Shown: one piece after another, positions 26,460 through 33,615 of the stretch | Numbering within the stretch: position 1 is the stretch's first letter | How the letters are laid out: each line of letters begins with the position of its first letter | Assembly (NCBI RefSeq): GCF_901447495.1 | Contig: NZ_CABDWS010000015.1 | Location: 1 to 49,895 of the forward strand | From: Haloimpatiens lingqiaonensis | GTDB lineage: Bacteria; Bacillota; Clostridia; Clostridiales; Clostridiaceae | Length of the DNA stretch: 49,895 bases | Direction: 5' to 3' | Position numbers and translations under genes: made by a program | Notes under the pieces: model-generated | The model's input: the letters and a program-made list of their open reading frames with translations, nothing else | Database searches by the model: none | What the model was told of the DNA's origin: nothing

Positions 26460-27512
26460 TTGAATAGCTTACTAGAGAAACTTGATAGAACTATTGTTTT
26501 CATAGTGGCATATACCCTTATTTTTATACTATTTTTCTCAACCCTAGGCTATACTCTTCCTTTTGTTTTAGGTATACTATTCGCTATTTTATTACAAAAA
26601 CCCGTAAAATTTTTAACTAGAAAATTCAAAATAAAATCTTGGATCTCTTCATTAATAGTAACTATAATATTTTTTGCCATAATTATAACCTTGCTTTCTT
26701 TAGGAATTACTTCCTTAACCTCAGAGAGTATTGAATTAGGAAAAAATATTCAAAGTTATATTAATAAAAACTCAAATAAGATAATGGGCTTTTTTAATAA
26801 TTTACAAACCAACTATCATCATTTAGATCCTTCTATAGCATCTACTATAGAAAAAAATCTTTCGAGTTTTACATCAAAAAGCCTGAATCTTACAATGGCA
26901 TTTACAAAAAAGGCTCTTTCTTTATTTTTAATATTTTTAGCTAAAATACCTTATACTATTATGGTAATACTATTTACCTTGCTTTCAACATACTTTTTCA
27001 CCAAAGATCTTTCCGCAGCAAAAAATAAAATATTTGACCTTTTGCCAAAAAGCAAATCCGATAGATTATACAGCATAATATTAGAATCTAAAAAAATGTT
27101 ATCAAATTATATAGCTTCTTATTTATTTATTATATTTATAACATTTTTAGAAACGCTTATAGGTTTTTTAATATTTAAAGTTAAATATGCTGTACTTTTA
27201 AGTGTTCTTTGTGGAATCTTTGATTTATTGCCGGTATTAGGCATAGGAGCTATTTATATTCCTTTGGCCATAATATATTTTCTTTCTAAAAACTATATTG
27301 GAGCAGTTGGCATACTTATTTTATATGCAATAGTTTCTGTAATAAGACAAGTAATAGAACCTAAGATAGTTTCTTCTTCACTGGGTTTACATCCAGTAGC
27401 TGTATTAGCAGCCATATTCATAGGTCTTAAGGCTAACGGCATTGGCGGAATGTTCTTCTGCATATTTTTAGTGGTATTTTATAATATATTAAAAAAAGTT
27501 GAAGTTTTATAG
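26460..27512 (+). CDS. ytvI: YtvI-like sporulation membrane protein (AI-2E transporter family)
   Basis: 350 residues with the layout of UPF0118/AI-2E transporters: two N-terminal helices, a central amphipathic stretch (about 90-150), then five or six C-terminal helices with the GLHPVAVLAAIFIGLKANGI signature. The form without a long soluble tail is typical of the YtvI group found in endospore formers. What it transports is unknown. It starts at TTG with AAGGA 9 bases upstream. It lies between the desulfurase-like gene and yyaC on the same strand. Confidence 0.8.
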   Translation: MNSLLEKLDRTIVFIVAYTLIFILFFSTLGYTLPFVLGILFAILLQKPVKFLTRKFKIKSWISSLIVTIIFFAIIITLLSLGITSLTSESIELGKNIQSYINKNSNKIMGFFNNLQTNYHHLDPSIASTIEKNLSSFTSKSLNLTMAFTKKALSLFLIFLAKIPYTIMVILFTLLSTYFFTKDLSAAKNKIFDLLPKSKSDRLYSIILESKKMLSNYIASYLFIIFITFLETLIGFLIFKVKYAVLLSVLCGIFDLLPVLGIGAIYIPLAIIYFLSKNYIGAVGILILYAIVSVIRQVIEPKIVSSSLGLHPVAVLAAIFIGLKANGIGGMFFCIFLVVFYNILKKVEVL

Positions 27513-27562
27513 TATAATACACCGTCCTTTTGTTAATAATTAGAAAAGGAGGTGTATTTTTT

Positions 27563-28153
27563 ATGAATAATAAAATTATTTTAGATACATCTAAAAATAA
27601 CTGTATTTTTAAGCTGAGAGATATTATAAGTGAACAAATAACTTATGCCTTAAATTCAAAAATGCAAATTGCAATTTTATGTATAGGAACTGATAGATCT
27701 ACCGGTGATTCTTTAGGCCCATTAGTAGGCGATAAACTAAAATTTTTAGTACGAGATAAAGTTGTACTATATGGGAATTTAGAAAACCCTGTTCATGCTA
27801 AAAACCTAAGTGAAAATCTTAGAATTATTAAAGATACCCTAGAAGATCCCTTTATTATAGCTATTGATGCTTCTCTCGGAAGCATTTCCAACGTTGGAAA
27901 AATCATTGTTGAAAAGGGGCCATTGATTCCAGGTGCTGCTTTAAATAAAAACTTACCTCCTGTTGGCAATGTAAGTATAAAAGGCATAGTAAATATATCT
28001 GGAAGCTTAGAGTTTTTGGTACTGCAAAACACTCGTTTGTATACAGTTATGAATTTAGCAGATATTATTTCAAAAGGCTTGTACCACTCTATTTTAAAAA
28101 CCATAGGGGGTCCAAAACCACATAAGGAGGCTTTAGAAAATTTTGCAAAATAA
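27563..28153 (+). CDS. yyaC: YyaC-like spore protein (GPR protease-related)
   Basis: 196 residues from the ATG at 27563, which has AGGAGG 10 bases upstream. The core CIGTDRSTGDSLGPLVGDKL, IAIDASLG and GNVSIKGIVN follow the YyaC family, which is related in fold to the germination protease GPR that degrades small acid-soluble spore proteins. Activity of YyaC is not firmly established. Relatives are encoded near parA/parB in spore formers, as here. A TATAAT overlaps the end of ytvI (about 27513), so it may also be transcribed on its own. Confidence 0.88.
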   Translation: MNNKIILDTSKNNCIFKLRDIISEQITYALNSKMQIAILCIGTDRSTGDSLGPLVGDKLKFLVRDKVVLYGNLENPVHAKNLSENLRIIKDTLEDPFIIAIDASLGSISNVGKIIVEKGPLIPGAALNKNLPPVGNVSIKGIVNISGSLEFLVLQNTRLYTVMNLADIISKGLYHSILKTIGGPKPHKEALENFAK

Positions 28154-28161
28154 CACTTCAA

Positions 28162-28192
28162 AAATCCCTCCATTATATCAATGTAGGGATTT
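28162..28192 (+). terminator. Terminator after yyaC
   Basis: AAATCCCT and AGGGATTT, with an inner CATT/AATG, pair 9 bases after the yyaC stop, followed at a short distance by TTTTTTT. Confidence 0.75.
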
Positions 28193-28228
28193 AATTAATT
28201 TTTTTAATCAATGATATTTAATCGAACC

Positions 28229-28288
28229 ACTCACCCTCTAAGCGGTAAGATACTACCAATTTCAAGGATTGGTTTTTGCTCCTTAGAG
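28229..28288. other. Possible three-way-junction RNA structure
   Basis: CTCTAAG (28236-28242) pairs with CTTAGAG (28282-28288). Inside are GGTA/TACC and CCAAT/ATTGG hairpins, the latter followed by TTTTT. Three helices could meet at one junction. It lies in a gene-free region between yyaC and a parS site. Function unknown; either strand could be the transcribed one. Confidence 0.4.
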
Positions 28289-28322
28289 CTTTAACCTCAT
28301 ATCAATATATATTTTACTAAAA

Positions 28323-28338
28323 TGTTTCACGTGAAACA
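28323..28338. promoter_or_regulatory. parS site 1 (ParB-binding)
   Basis: TGTTTCACGTGAAACA, an exact 16-bp match to the bacterial parS palindrome bound by ParB/Spo0J. parB lies about 1.5 kb away. It is in a non-coding region (28193-28711). Confidence 0.95.
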
Positions 28339-28532
28339 TTTTTAATAATCAATATAATATTTTACCTATTAATATGCAGAAATAATTCGAAGAAGTAAAA
28401 ATTCCTGAAAAAATTCAGCAAAGCTGAATTTTCACCACAACTATTACTCCTTACTTATTCATAAATTAATTATAAAAACCCAACTTAAGTTTTATTCTTC
28501 ACTCTTACTTCTTAATCTTTACCTCTTCCTTT

Positions 28533-28613
28533 TTACTTCTTACTTCTTACTTCTTACTTCTTACTTCTTACTTCTTACTTTTTACTTCTTACTTCTTTTT
28601 ACTTCTTACTTGG
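28533..28613. repeat. Heptamer tandem repeat (TTACTTC)n
   Basis: Nine contiguous 7-base units TTACTTC (one TTACTTT) run from 28533 to 28595 and continue in a degenerate form to 28613; looser units extend upstream to about 28493. No frame or known motif is present. Copy number is likely to vary between strains. Confidence 0.85.
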
Positions 28614-28676
28614 TATAACTTACAAATTCCTATTTTACATTCTAAATTTTAAATTAAGAACATTTATTCATCTAAT

Positions 28677-28709
28677 GTAGTGCTTAAAATTTATATTTGA
28701 AAGTTGAGT
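28677..28709 (-). repeat. 33-bp dispersed repeat, copy A
   Basis: The plus strand reads GTAGTGCTTAAAATTTATAT then TTGAAAGTTGAGT, matching 49159-49191 at about three quarters of positions. The reverse complement shares AACTTTC..ATATAAA with the left flank of structured repeat copy 1 (2591-2605). Confidence 0.5.
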
Positions 28710-28711
28710 AA

Positions 28712-28963
28712 CTAATATATAGAACTATATACTCTATTGAATATTATTCTATCAATTTCATCTACAGTTTTTTTGCCAGAATCAATTATTAAAGTCCCTT
28801 CGGCTTTTAAGTTGTTTTCCAAATTAGCATCTAAAAGTCCATGATTTTTTAAATCACATATTATAATATCACAGGGCATATCCTTATTATTTGTTACTTC
28901 ATATCCTCTGTTTTTTAATTCATTACTTATATATTTCATATCCTCAGGTACAAATACAATCAT
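28712..28963 (-). CDS. YkuS-like UPF0180 family protein
   Basis: 83 residues, no signal or membrane segment. MIVFVPEDMKYISNELKNRG, YEVTNNKDMPCDIIICD and a closing TVDEIDRIIFNRV fit the small UPF0180 (YkuS) fold, which has no assigned function. The GGAGG ahead of the ATG is the 3' arm of a strong hairpin (28968-29009), so translation may depend on unfolding or on a separate transcript start. Confidence 0.65.
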   Translation of the reverse strand: MIVFVPEDMKYISNELKNRGYEVTNNKDMPCDIIICDLKNHGLLDANLENNLKAEGTLIIDSGKKTVDEIDRIIFNRVYSSIY

Positions 28964-28967
28964 AATA

Positions 28968-29009
28968 AAAAACCTCCCTAAGAATATTATTCCCTTAATG
29001 GAGGTTTTT
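28968..29009 (-). terminator. Terminator hairpin that contains the ykuS-like gene's ribosome-binding site
   Basis: On the minus strand AAAAACCTCC (29009-29000) pairs with GGAGGTTTTT (28977-28968), with an inner TTAAG/CTTA extension. The GGAGG of the 3' arm lies 9 bases before the ATG at 28963. It could both end upstream transcription and mask the ribosome-binding site. Confidence 0.65.
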
Positions 29010-29053
29010 ATACTTTAATGCTTTTATGCCTTAATGTATTTCTTCTATTTTGT

Positions 29054-29189
29054 TTTATCCGATGACTATCTGCCGTAACACTCCCACTTCTAACAAAGTG
29101 GCAGTTAACGGCAGCTACGTCCCTGGATAACGATCTCTAACCTTCAGTTGGAGTAAAAACTCCATCTTAAGCTAAGAGCTCTGTTTATT
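29054..29189 (-). repeat. 136-bp structured repeat, copy 3 (inverted)
   Basis: The reverse complement is nearly identical to copies 1 and 2. Differences weaken hairpin B (CTGCCACTT against AAGTGGGAG). The element overlaps the end of the DUF4446 gene and supplies its last codons and stop. Confidence 0.85.
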
Positions 29190-29681
29190 TCCAATGGCTG
29201 AATTTAAAACTTCATCCTCTTCTTCAGATAGGTCATATCTAGATATACCTCTATCTATGGGCTTTGCATATACTACACTATCTTCTCTTCCATATATACC
29301 TGTTATGATCATACCACTGTTATATTCATTAAGCAGTGCTATAGAAAAACTTAAATCACTTCCTACATTTTCAAAAGCTTTATATCTTTTTATAGCTGTC
29401 TTTTGCACACAATTTTTTAGCTGCTCATTTAAAACCTTGTAGTTCTCTTCTAGCGTGTCAACTTTTTCTTTACTCACATCAATCTTATCAAAATAAGTTT
29501 CTATAACCTGTTCTATATTTTTATTATCTACACCTCTTGTTAGCTTTCTAATTTTTTTCTCCATTTTACTTATAGATTTAAATGCCACAAAAATCATTAT
29601 GAACAATATCAATATTATAATTCCCATGGCAGCTATAATATATGGTTGAAAAGCTGATAAATTCTCTAGTATTACGTTCAA
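29172..29681 (-). CDS. DUF4446 membrane-anchored protein
   Basis: About 169 residues if started at the TTG at 29681, which has GGAAGG 6 bases upstream. An ATG at 29720 is in frame but is part of a parS site (MFHVKH), so it is less likely. One N-terminal membrane helix (IIAAMGIIILILFIMIFVAF) is followed by a coiled coil (about 45-110). A beta-rich domain follows with GSDLSFSIALLNEYNSGMII. The family is encoded next to parB in clostridia; function unknown. The final residues KQSS and the stop are read from the inserted structured repeat, so the C-terminus differs from the ancestral one. Confidence 0.82.
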   Translation of the reverse strand: MNVILENLSAFQPYIIAAMGIIILILFIMIFVAFKSISKMEKKIRKLTRGVDNKNIEQVIETYFDKIDVSKEKVDTLEENYKVLNEQLKNCVQKTAIKRYKAFENVGSDLSFSIALLNEYNSGMIITGIYGREDSVVYAKPIDRGISRYDLSEEEDEVLNSAIGNKQSS

Positions 29682-29703
29682 ATGAATCCTTCCTTTCTGC
29701 TGA

Positions 29704-29719
29704 TGTTTCACGTGAAACA
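29704..29719. promoter_or_regulatory. parS site 2 (ParB-binding)
   Basis: A second exact TGTTTCACGTGAAACA. It lies directly upstream of the DUF4446 start, about 140 bases beyond the 3' end of parB. ParB bound here could affect DUF4446 expression. Confidence 0.95.
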
Positions 29720-29799
29720 TTTTTAAAATTTATGTAATATACATTAAAATTATATTTTAGTATGTTTTACGCTTCTTTTAATTATATGTGAATTGTCCT

Positions 29800-29833
29800 G
29801 CAACATCAATGTTTTTACATTGATATTTGTTGC
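29800..29833 (-). terminator. Hairpin after parB
   Basis: GCAACATCAATGT and ACATTGAT..TTGTTGC pair around a TTTT loop 23 bases beyond the parB stop. There is no strong U-run on the minus strand, so termination efficiency is unclear. Confidence 0.5.
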
Positions 29834-29855
29834 CTTTTATAGATTTTTTATTTTT

Positions 29856-30722
29856 TTAATGTATATTTAAAATATCTATTATTCTTTGAAGATCCTCCTC
29901 AGAATAATATTCAATTTCTATTTTACCTTTTTTATTTTTATTATTTTTTATAAATACCTTGGTTCCAAAGTATCCTTCTAGTGTATTTTTAATATCTTCA
30001 TAATATGGATTGCTTTCTAACTCTTCTTTTTCTTTTTCTGCTTCATTTTTTATTTTAGAAGCATTTCTTATTAATTTTTCTACTTCCCTAACACTCAAGT
30101 TTTCATCTATAATCTTTTGAGCTAAAGAATATTGAATATCCTTATCCTCTATAGGTAATAATGCTCTTCCGTGGCCCTCTGATATAACTTCATCTATAAG
30201 ATATTGTTGTACTCTCTCATCTAGATTTAAAAGTCTCATGCAGTTAGCTATAGCCGTTCTAGATTTTCCTATTCTGCTAGATATATCATTTTGAGTTAAC
30301 TTAAATTCCTCAATTAATCTTTTATATGCCTTTGCTTCCTCTATAGGATTTAAGTCTTCTCTTTGTATATTTTCTATTAAAGATACTTCTAACACTTCAT
30401 TTTCTGGCATATTCATAACAACTGCTGGAACTTCCTTAATTCCCACAACTTTTGCAGCTCTCCAACGTCTTTCACCTGCTATTATTGTATAACTTTCACC
30501 TTCTTTTTTTAAAACCAAAGGCTGAATTATACCATACTGCTTTATAGACTGAGCCAACTCCATTATTTTATCCCCGTCAAAACTTTTTCTTGGCTGCTTT
30601 TTATTAGCTTTTATTAAATTTAAAGGAATTCTTAAAACATCATCTTTTTTTTGTTCTTCTGGAGAATCTTGTTCTGGAATTAAAGCTCCTAACCCTTTTC
30701 CTAATCCATACTTCTTACTCAA
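29856..30722 (-). CDS. parB: Chromosome partitioning protein ParB / Spo0J
   Basis: 288 residues. KYGLGKGLGALIPE, the ParA-stimulating N-terminus, comes first. The ParB N-domain follows with the CTP-binding motif GERRWRAA and ENIQREDLNPIEEA, then the helix-turn-helix LTQNDISSRIGKSRTAIANC. The C-terminal dimerisation domain ends EDLQRIIDILNIH. It loads at parS, slides as a CTP-dependent clamp and recruits condensin; in spore formers it also affects sporulation onset. It lies 178 bp after parA. Two parS sites are nearby. Confidence 0.97.
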   Translation of the reverse strand: MSKKYGLGKGLGALIPEQDSPEEQKKDDVLRIPLNLIKANKKQPRKSFDGDKIMELAQSIKQYGIIQPLVLKKEGESYTIIAGERRWRAAKVVGIKEVPAVVMNMPENEVLEVSLIENIQREDLNPIEEAKAYKRLIEEFKLTQNDISSRIGKSRTAIANCMRLLNLDERVQQYLIDEVISEGHGRALLPIEDKDIQYSLAQKIIDENLSVREVEKLIRNASKIKNEAEKEKEELESNPYYEDIKNTLEGYFGTKVFIKNNKNKKGKIEIEYYSEEDLQRIIDILNIH

Positions 30723-30900
30723 GCTTCTTCCCCCTTTTGTTCTTACTTAATCATCTCTAGATTTCTATAATTTCTATTTTATTCTACTGAATACTTCTTA
30801 AACAAGCAAATTTTAGATTTTTATGATTTTACTTTTTATTAGATTTTAGCTTTTTACTTTTATAGTTTCGTAAATTGTAAATTTTCCTCCTAAGCTTTTA

Positions 30901-31674
30901 CTACGCTTTAGATTTTTGCCTTTTTAAAAATTCTTTGGTTAGTTTTTGGTAAGCCTCTGCTCCCCTGCATTTATCATCAAATAATAATATAGGAAGTCCA
31001 AAACTAGGTGCTTCTGCTAATCTTATATTTCGTGGTATTGTAGTATTATATACTTTATCCTTAAAATATTTTTTTACCTCTTCCACTACTTCGTTACTAA
31101 GTTTTGTTCTACTATCATACATGCTCATTAAAATACCCTCTATTTCTAGAGATTTGTTTAGAGATTTCTTCACCAATTGAACTGTATTTATAAGTTGTCC
31201 AACTCCTTCTAATGCATAAAATTCACACTGAATAGGAATCAAAACGCTATCTGCTGCACATAGAGCATTTATTGTTAAGAATCCCAAAGATGGTGGACAA
31301 TCTATGAATATATAATCAAATTTTTCATCTAATTCCTGTAGTGCATTTTTTAATATATTTTCTCTATTGTCCTTATTTATTAATTCTACTTCTGCTCCAG
31401 CTAACTCCATAGTAGAAGGGACAATATAAAAATTATCAACAAGTTCTATTTTTTTTATAACCTCTTTTATGCTCTTTTCTCCAGCTAGCACATCATAAAT
31501 TGAACTTTCAACGTTTCTCTTATCTATACCTAAACCACTAGTAGTATTTCCTTGAGGGTCTATATCTATAGTAAGTATTTTTTTTCCTTTATTAGCTAAG
31601 TATGAGCATAAATTTATATTGGTAGTGGTTTTTCCAACCCCACCCTTTTGATTAAAAACGCAAATAATCTTCAT
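30901..31674 (-). CDS. parA: Chromosome partitioning ATPase ParA / Soj
   Basis: 257 residues from the ATG at 31674, which is preceded by AAAGGTGA at suitable spacing; an upstream GTG/ATG pair overlaps that site. The deviant Walker A KGGVGKTTT is at residues 9-17, Walker A' IDIDPQGN near 40, and Walker B YIFIDCPPSL near 120. It works with ParB in origin segregation and in regulating DnaA. It lacks the N-terminal extension of plasmid ParA proteins, as expected for a chromosomal Soj. Confidence 0.97.
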   Translation of the reverse strand: MKIICVFNQKGGVGKTTTNINLCSYLANKGKKILTIDIDPQGNTTSGLGIDKRNVESSIYDVLAGEKSIKEVIKKIELVDNFYIVPSTMELAGAEVELINKDNRENILKNALQELDEKFDYIFIDCPPSLGFLTINALCAADSVLIPIQCEFYALEGVGQLINTVQLVKKSLNKSLEIEGILMSMYDSRTKLSNEVVEEVKKYFKDKVYNTTIPRNIRLAEAPSFGLPILLFDDKCRGAEAYQKLTKEFLKRQKSKA

Positions 31675-31727
31675 TAAACTCATCACCTTTAATTATATTT
31701 TAAAAATAAGTGTACATTATTAAATTA

Positions 31728-31747
31728 CCACCGGTAACTAACGGTGG
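31728..31747. promoter_or_regulatory. CCACCG/CGGTGG inverted repeat upstream of parA
   Basis: CCACCG and CGGTGG flank 8 bases, about 55 bases ahead of the parA start. It is GC-rich for this genome. It could be an operator or a leader hairpin; I do not recognise it. Confidence 0.4.
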
Positions 31748-31842
31748 CTAAAATTTTAACACTTTCTCTTCAACTTCTATTATAATATTAATACCCCCGT
31801 TGTGCTAGTAAATTTTGTTCATGAAACAGTGTAAAAATAAAA

Positions 31843-31888
31843 AAAGATAAAATTAGTATATAAATTTTTCTATACCAATTTTATCTTT
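31843..31888 (-). terminator. Terminator after noc
   Basis: AAAGATAAAATT.GTATA (31843-31860) pairs with TATAC.AATTTTATCTTT (31871-31888). The minus strand continues TTTTTTTATTTTT. It lies 10 bases past the noc stop. Confidence 0.85.
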
Positions 31889-31898
31889 AAGTTTTTTA

Positions 31899-32678
31899 TT
31901 ACTTTTTAGGAATGCGTATAGTTACTTCAATTGAATCCTCTAATTCTTTAGATTTGTAATTAGCTGTTATACCATATTTATCGAAAACTTGTTTTATAGT
32001 ATTTACATAAATTCTAGGACTAAAAATTCCCTTTATTCTCTTTTTACCATCTGCAGCTACTTCTTCACTGCATAACTTAAGAAGTTCTCTTTCTATTATT
32101 TCCTCTGTCTTTTTTACATTTAAAGACTTTTGAATAACCTCTTTTAATACTTTATTTCTAAGCTCTTCAGAAGGCAACTTTAAAAGTGCTCTAGCATGCC
32201 TTTCTGTTAAATTATTTTCTAAAAGAATTTGTCTAATTTGAGGTTCTAATTTAAGAAGTCTTATTTTATTTGCTATGGTAGATTGCTTTTTTCCTATAAC
32301 TTCTGCTAACTGCTCTTGAGTATAGGAGTGATCCTTTATTAAATTATAATAAGCTTCTGCTTCTTCTAAAAAGTTTAAATCTTGTCTTTGTAAATTTTCT
32401 AAAAGTGCTATAGCTGCTGAATCTTTATCAGTTATATCAACTATTATAGCTGGTATTTCTTCTAATCCAGCTAATTTAGCAGCTCTAAGTCTTCTTTCCC
32501 CAGCTATAAGTTCATATTTTCCTTCTGACAATATTCTTATAGAAATTGGTTGAATAACCCCATATGCTTTCATTGATTGTGCCAGTTCTTCTAGAGCTTC
32601 CTGATCAAAATGTTTTCTTGGCTGATAAGCATTTGGAACTATGGAATTCACAGGTATATAATTTATATCTTTTTGCAT
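31899..32678 (-). CDS. noc: Nucleoid occlusion protein Noc (ParB paralogue)
   Basis: 259 residues from the ATG at 32678, which has GAGGG 9 bases upstream. It has the ParB fold: QPRKHFDQEALEELAQSMKA, GERRLRAAKLAGL (CTP motif), ENLQRQDLNFLEEAEAY and the helix-turn-helix YTQEQLAEVIGKKQSTIANK. It lacks the GLGKGL ParA-activating start of ParB. Its position between rsmG and parA is that of Bacillus noc, which prevents septation over the nucleoid. A 32-bp palindrome resembling a Noc site lies 28 bases upstream of the start, suggesting autoregulation. A second ParB-like protein of other function cannot be excluded. Confidence 0.88.
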   Translation of the reverse strand: MQKDINYIPVNSIVPNAYQPRKHFDQEALEELAQSMKAYGVIQPISIRILSEGKYELIAGERRLRAAKLAGLEEIPAIIVDITDKDSAAIALLENLQRQDLNFLEEAEAYYNLIKDHSYTQEQLAEVIGKKQSTIANKIRLLKLEPQIRQILLENNLTERHARALLKLPSEELRNKVLKEVIQKSLNVKKTEEIIERELLKLCSEEVAADGKKRIKGIFSPRIYVNTIKQVFDKYGITANYKSKELEDSIEVTIRIPKK

Positions 32679-32705
32679 AGCTACCATCCCTCTTATTGTT
32701 TTCCT

Positions 32706-32737
32706 AATATTAACATTTCTATAGAAATATTAATATT
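32706..32737. promoter_or_regulatory. 32-bp palindrome upstream of noc, candidate Noc operator
   Basis: ATTTCTATAGAAAT (32715-32728) is a perfect 14-bp palindrome flanked by AATATTAA and TTAATATT, giving 32 bp with one mismatched pair. The Bacillus Noc site is ATTTCCCGGGAAAT; the outer ATTTC/GAAAT match and only the central four bases differ. Confidence 0.6.
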
Positions 32738-32875
32738 CCTTCTTTTTTTATAAATTTTTTTATATTTTTTATTTCATTCTCTTTATTTTCCAATTTATGC
32801 CATTATATTGCTTTTTTAAATGTCTATAGACTACTATGACATTTACGTTTTTATATACTAAATTTCAACTAAACA

Positions 32876-33595
32876 CTATTTTAGAGGTTTTTTAGAAACA
32901 ACTCCTGCTTTTCTTGGATAAGCTTTTGGTGTTTCCTTTATTTTTTTCACCACAACTAAATTATGTCTTAAATCACTTCCGTCTATATCTACCTCTATTA
33001 TTTGTTGAATTTTGCCCCCTAGAATTTTGATAGCCTTTTGAGCCTCCTCCAATTCTTCTGTTATGGCAGGTCCCTTTAATGCTACAAAATATCCACCTTT
33101 TTTAACAAAGGGTATACAAAATTCACTCAATACAGTCATATTAGCTACAGCTCTAGAAACCACTGCATCATACTGCTCTCTGTATTTTTTATCTTTAGCA
33201 AAATCCTCGGCTCTTCCATGTATAGTTTCAACATTTTCTAATTTTAGATTATTTATAACTTCATCTAAAAAAGTTATTCTCTTCTTTAAAGAATCCAGTA
33301 AAGTTATCTCTAAGTTTTCCTTGACTATCTTCATAGGTATACCAGGAAATCCAGCACCGGTACCAATATCTATTATTTTCTTACATTCCTTCAATTTTTC
33401 AAATTTAAATATTTTGAAAGAATCTATAAAATGTTTTTTTACTATTTCTTCATCCTCTGTTATGGCAGTTAAATTTATCTTTTTATTCCATTCCTTTATC
33501 ATATCCTTATAAAGAATGAATTTATTGTATTTATCCTCGTTAAAATCCACTCTCTCTTTTAAGGCTGCATTATTTAACATATCATAATATTCCAT
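32876..33595 (-). CDS. rsmG: 16S rRNA (guanine-N7) methyltransferase
   Basis: 239 residues. The SAM-binding motif [14 protein letters not shown] lies near residue 73. It is followed by [20 protein letters not shown] and ETIHGRAED, all typical of RsmG (GidB), which methylates G527 of 16S rRNA. The C-terminus [13 protein letters not shown] is the usual ending. It lies 20 bases after mnmG, in the same operon. The start ATG at 33595 is followed by the normal family N-terminus. Confidence 0.97.
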   Translation of the reverse strand: MEYYDMLNNAALKERVDFNEDKYNKFILYKDMIKEWNKKINLTAITEDEEIVKKHFIDSFKIFKFEKLKECKKIIDIGTGAGFPGIPMKIVKENLEITLLDSLKKRITFLDEVINNLKLENVETIHGRAEDFAKDKKYREQYDAVVSRAVANMTVLSEFCIPFVKKGGYFVALKGPAITEELEEAQKAIKILGGKIQQIIEVDIDGSDLRHNLVVVKKIKETPKAYPRKAGVVSKKPLK

Positions 33596-33615
33596 TTAAC
33601 TTCCTCACTTTTCAT

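Noticed and set aside
28493-28613. CRISPR array
   Set aside because: The repeat unit is 7 bases with no spacers and no cas genes nearby.
29682-29720. ATG at 29720 as the start of DUF4446
   Set aside because: It lies within an exact parS site and has no ribosome-binding site, whereas the TTG at 29681 has GGAAGG at good spacing.
31816-31828. TGTTCATGAAACA as a third parS site
   Set aside because: It is three bases short of the 16-bp palindrome and lacks the central CACGTG, so ParB binding is unlikely.
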